DNA of 9,243 nucleotides from Thermoplasmata archaeon (GTDB lineage: Archaea; Thermoplasmatota; Thermoplasmata; Thermoplasmatales; Thermoplasmataceae). Position 1 is the stretch's first letter; each line of letters begins with the position of its first letter. Below, piece by piece: positions 7,218 to 9,243 of this stretch. Under the pieces are notes generated by a model. That model saw only the letters and a program-made list of their open reading frames with translations, was not told the DNA's origin and made no database searches. Both the position numbers and the translations under genes were made by a program. Where the stretch lies: NCBI GenBank assembly GCA_021799755.1, contig JAJYZU010000038.1, forward strand, positions 1 to 9,243. Reading direction: 5' to 3'.

Positions 7218-8922
7218 TGATTGGCTCCTGGGTTACTCCAGGTTCCTTTCTGACTGGCTTTGAAGTTGCATTTAGATCTTTTCCCCTGAGGGCAGACAGG
7301 ATCACTCCAACCACAGAAATCGAGAATCCGAATATGAAGGTAAGGTGGAGCGCTGTCATAAACGGAGATGAAATGATACCAGGGAACCAGGAATTTGCCG
7401 ACATGTTGAGAATGGCTGTTGGAGAGAGGGAAAGTGCACTGATCTGTGCCGGCGTAAGCAGAGAAAGCATTGCTGTGGATGGATTTATGCCCAGAAAGGC
7501 TGCAAATATTGCGTCGGTTGGGGGCACGTTCGCCATGAATGGTATGAGTTGGGGAGCTCCTGCACTGGTAAGGCCAGCAGAAATGGAAGCAGGAAGTGTG
7601 GTGGACATACTGTAAATAAGAATGGTGAAGAATATGGCCATGCTTGCAGTCTGCCCACTGTTCCTGAGTGTAGTAGCCATCCCGGATGCAGCACCCCTGG
7701 CATCAGGCGGGACGGAATTCATAAGCGATGATGTGTTGGGTGCGGCGAACATTCCCATTCCAAGTCCGAATATGAACAGCGTGATGCCCAGGAACGGATA
7801 GTAGAAATTTGCAGTGAGCATATACATCAGTACGAAAGAGAATGCAGTTATGCCAAATCCGAACGTTGCAATCTTTGTTGGACCACGCCTGTCAGATATT
7901 ATGCCTGCGATCGGACCCATTACCATGAAGCCTGCCGTCATGGGGAGCATGAATATACCTGCCCAGAATGGAGCGCTTGCATAGCTGTATCCATGAATCG
8001 GAAGCCAGATTCCCTGTAGCAGAAGAACTATCATAAACATCACCCCGCCCATTGCAACCGATGAGAAGAGACCGGAGAGAGAACCCATTGAGAATCTCCT
8101 GATCTTGAACAGTTCCATCTTGAACATGGGGAACTTCACCACTCTCTCTATAAAGAGGAATGCCACAAGCAGTGCCAAACCGACAACAATTGCTATTATA
8201 ACCCATGGATCAGACCATCCCATGGAACTGCCATTATATGGAATAAGTCCATAGGTGACACCGATGAGTGCAATCACCAGACCTGCGCCAAATGTTATAT
8301 TTCCTGCATAATCGATCTTCTGCGCGAGTTTTGGTGACGTCTCCTTGAGCTTCCAGTAAGACCATATGGTGCCAAGAACACCTATGGGTACCGAAACCAG
8401 GAATATGAGCCTCCAGTTTATAAGTGACAAAACACCACCAAGTATCAGACCAATGAAAGACCCTGAAAGCCCGGCTATTGAGTTTATCCCCATGGCTTTT
8501 CCCCTTTCGTTGTATGGAAAGGCGTCTGTTATTATTGCTGCACTATTGGAGAAGAGGAACGATGCTCCCACTCCCTGAATGACCCTGAACAGGATCAGTT
8601 CCATTGCGCCTGTATCGCCTGTGCCCGGAGTTAAGAACAGGAGTATTGATCCTGCGGTAAAGATCGCAAATCCAAGATTGAAAAGCCTCACCCGCCCAAA
8701 TATGTCTGAGAGTCTTCCAAAAGTCACCAGCAATGTTGCGGTGACTATGTTGTAGCCCATTAGTATCCAGAGCAGGTAAACGAAAGAGTTTCCGGCAAAA
8801 GGATTGATGTTTATTCCCCTGAAAATTGCAGGTAATGATATTAGAACTATAGTACCGTTAATGCTCGCCATGAGTATGCCGAGCGTGGTATTTGATAATG
8901 CGACCCACTTTTCCTGGACCAT
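7210..8922 (-). CDS. MFS transporter, DHA2 (EmrB/QacA-like) 14-helix drug pump
   Basis: Proton-coupled exporter of about 570 residues, the size and helix number of the 14-helix DHA2 group. Helix 1 carries the DHA2-type block [18 protein letters not shown] (cf. LDxTIVNVALP in EmrB/QacA); the signature A loop is [11 protein letters not shown] (about 69-79); helix 4 region has [20 protein letters not shown]; the antiporter motif C is [16 protein letters not shown], followed by [17 protein letters not shown]; and [10 protein letters not shown] marks the matching loop in the second half. Two starts are possible: TTG at 8937 and ATG at 8922. I prefer 8922 because a TATA box lies about 25 bases upstream, predicting a leaderless transcript that would begin downstream of the TTG. 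The gene overlaps the MarR gene by 8 bases, forming a pump-regulator operon. Drug or toxic organic compound export is likely; the compound is unknown. Confidence 0.92.
   Translation of the reverse strand: MVQEKWVALSNTTLGILMASINGTIVLISLPAIFRGININPFAGNSFVYLLWILMGYNIVTATLLVTFGRLSDIFGRVRLFNLGFAIFTAGSILLFLTPGTGDTGAMELILFRVIQGVGASFLFSNSAAIITDAFPYNERGKAMGINSIAGLSGSFIGLILGGVLSLINWRLIFLVSVPIGVLGTIWSYWKLKETSPKLAQKIDYAGNITFGAGLVIALIGVTYGLIPYNGSSMGWSDPWVIIAIVVGLALLVAFLFIERVVKFPMFKMELFKIRRFSMGSLSGLFSSVAMGGVMFMIVLLLQGIWLPIHGYSYASAPFWAGIFMLPMTAGFMVMGPIAGIISDRRGPTKIATFGFGITAFSFVLMYMLTANFYYPFLGITLFIFGLGMGMFAAPNTSSLMNSVPPDARGAASGMATTLRNSGQTASMAIFFTILIYSMSTTLPASISAGLTSAGAPQLIPFMANVPPTDAIFAAFLGINPSTAMLSLLTPAQISALSLSPTAILNMSANSWFPGIISSPFMTALHLTFIFGFSISVVGVILSALRGKDLNATSKPVRKEPGVTQEPINE
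7225..7229 (-). promoter_or_regulatory. Shine-Dalgarno site for the MarR gene
   Basis: AGGAG on the minus strand, seven bases before the ATG at 7217 and inside the 3' end of the pump gene. It fixes the start of this second cistron and contrasts with the leaderless first cistron. Confidence 0.6.
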
Positions 8923-8939
8923 TAAGGAGGATTGCAATC

Positions 8940-8950
8940 AAATATAAAAG
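8940..8950 (-). promoter_or_regulatory. TATA box of the DHA2 pump-MarR operon
   Basis: Minus strand reads CTTTTATATTT, centred about 24 bases before the ATG at 8922. Its upstream edge touches the palindrome at 8949-8965, so the repeat occupies the place of the BRE element where TFB binds. Confidence 0.6.
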
Positions 8951-8965
8951 TTAACATGGTTAACT
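8949..8965. promoter_or_regulatory. Palindrome AGTTAAC-N3-GTTAACT, candidate MarR operator
   Basis: Perfect 7-base inverted arms separated by ATG, 17 bases in all, which is the usual size for a MarR dimer site. It abuts the TATA box of the operon that encodes a MarR protein. Binding here would be expected to block TBP/TFB. Function inferred from position and symmetry. Confidence 0.6.
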
Positions 8966-8967
8966 AA

Positions 8968-9010
8968 TTGCCAAATTACCCTTTTCGAGCAGACTGTCGA
9001 AGTTTGGCAA
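8968..9010. repeat. Nested inverted repeat, left of two
   Basis: TTGCCAAA (8968-8975) and TTTGGCAA (9003-9010) are perfect complements; between them TTCGA (8984-8988) pairs with TCGAA (8997-9001). Lies in the divergent control region, upstream of both predicted transcripts, so a protein-binding role is likelier than an RNA hairpin. Confidence 0.5.
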
Positions 9011-9011
9011 A

Positions 9012-9053
9012 TCAGATTATGGTTTCCTGACAACCATAGGGATTATAATCTGA
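9012..9053. repeat. Nested inverted repeat, right of two
   Basis: TCAGATTAT (9012-9020) pairs with ATAATCTGA (9045-9053), and GGTT (9021-9024) with AACC (9032-9035); with the alternative register the inner arms are ATGGTT and AACCAT. The right side carries a bulge of about 9 bases. It follows the first nested repeat after a single base. Confidence 0.5.
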
Positions 9054-9073
9054 ATCTGACCCTCGAATAAAAA

Positions 9074-9083
9074 GAATAATATT
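9074..9083 (+). promoter_or_regulatory. Possible TATA box for the right-edge gene
   Basis: An A/T-rich stretch with core AATAATATT centred about 25 bases before the ATG at 9103, fitting a leaderless start. The surrounding region is A/T rich, so the match alone is weak. Confidence 0.4.
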
Positions 9084-9102
9084 GCATGAATATCTGTTTC
9101 GT

Positions 9103-9243
9103 ATGATGGAAGACAATTCCGGATACCTGGAATTCAGAAATTTTCTTAAGAATAAAGGTGAGGAAATCGCTTCGTCTCTCTACATTCCCGAGGAGAGCGG
9201 ATGCAGGTCGGCATTGAAGGATATATTCAGGGAATCCTACAAC
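9103..9243 (+). CDS. Unidentified protein, N terminus only (cut by window end)
   Basis: An open frame of 47 codons running to the end of the window without a stop. It begins with two adjacent ATGs (9103 and 9106); the first suits the TATA spacing. The visible sequence (MMEDNSGYLEFRNFLKNKGE, then IASSLYIPEESGCRSALKDIFRESYN) is soluble, acidic to neutral, without a signal peptide or membrane segment, and contains one Cys at residue 34. I do not recognise the family. Codon use resembles the neighbouring genes and the stretch follows a plausible promoter, so a real gene is likely. It is divergent from the pump-MarR operon and shares its control region, which raises the possibility of joint regulation or a role in handling the exported compound; that is speculation. 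Confidence 0.6.
   Translation, partial: MMEDNSGYLEFRNFLKNKGEEIASSLYIPEESGCRSALKDIFRESYN

Noticed and set aside
7217..7615. 132-codon plus-strand frame opposite the DHA2 pump
   Set aside because: Shadow of the hydrophobic pump gene; no domain and no promoter.

Overview
The window looks like chromosomal DNA of an archaeon, most likely a Thermoplasmatales-type euryarchaeon (inference). A/T-rich TATA-like boxes lie about 25-27 bases upstream of several start codons, which implies leaderless transcripts. Internal cistrons instead carry Shine-Dalgarno-like sites (clearest: AGGAG before the MarR gene). Several starts appear to be TTG. No rRNA, tRNA, CRISPR array, insertion sequence or origin was seen. 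No stretch longer than 300 bases lacks a gene; the longest gap is about 180 bases (8923-9102).

Left part (1-3252): the C-terminal two thirds of an NAD(P)-dependent aldehyde dehydrogenase (+) meets, tail to tail with a 4-base gap, a lipid kinase of the diacylglycerol/sphingosine kinase family (-). Upstream of the kinase on the same strand is an FAD-dependent oxidase/synthase resembling alkyl-DHAP synthase (ADPS). The kinase has an apparent one-base frameshift near its N terminus: the NPKSGK motif is coded in frame, but that frame has no usable start codon, while a start codon sits in the neighbouring frame.

Middle and right part (3333-8922): a cluster of exporters. It holds a 12-helix MFS transporter (-), a divergent two-gene DrrAB-type ABC exporter (+), and, convergent to that, a two-gene operon of a 14-helix DHA2/EmrB-like MFS transporter plus a MarR-family regulator (-), whose reading frames overlap by 8 bases. 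This is the usual layout of an efflux pump and its own repressor. At the right edge a divergent gene of unknown function begins (+, 47 codons visible).

The most interesting structure is in the two divergent control regions (4554-4691 and 8923-9102). Both contain the sequence TTTGGCAATT in the same orientation relative to an efflux gene, followed by an inverted repeat whose centre is 17-18 bases away, just upstream of the TATA-like box. A third near-copy (TTTGGCAAAT) points at the right-edge gene and is also followed by a dyad. This suggests one regulator, possibly the MarR protein encoded here, links the ABC exporter, the DHA2 pump and the unknown gene. That link is inference from the sequence pattern.
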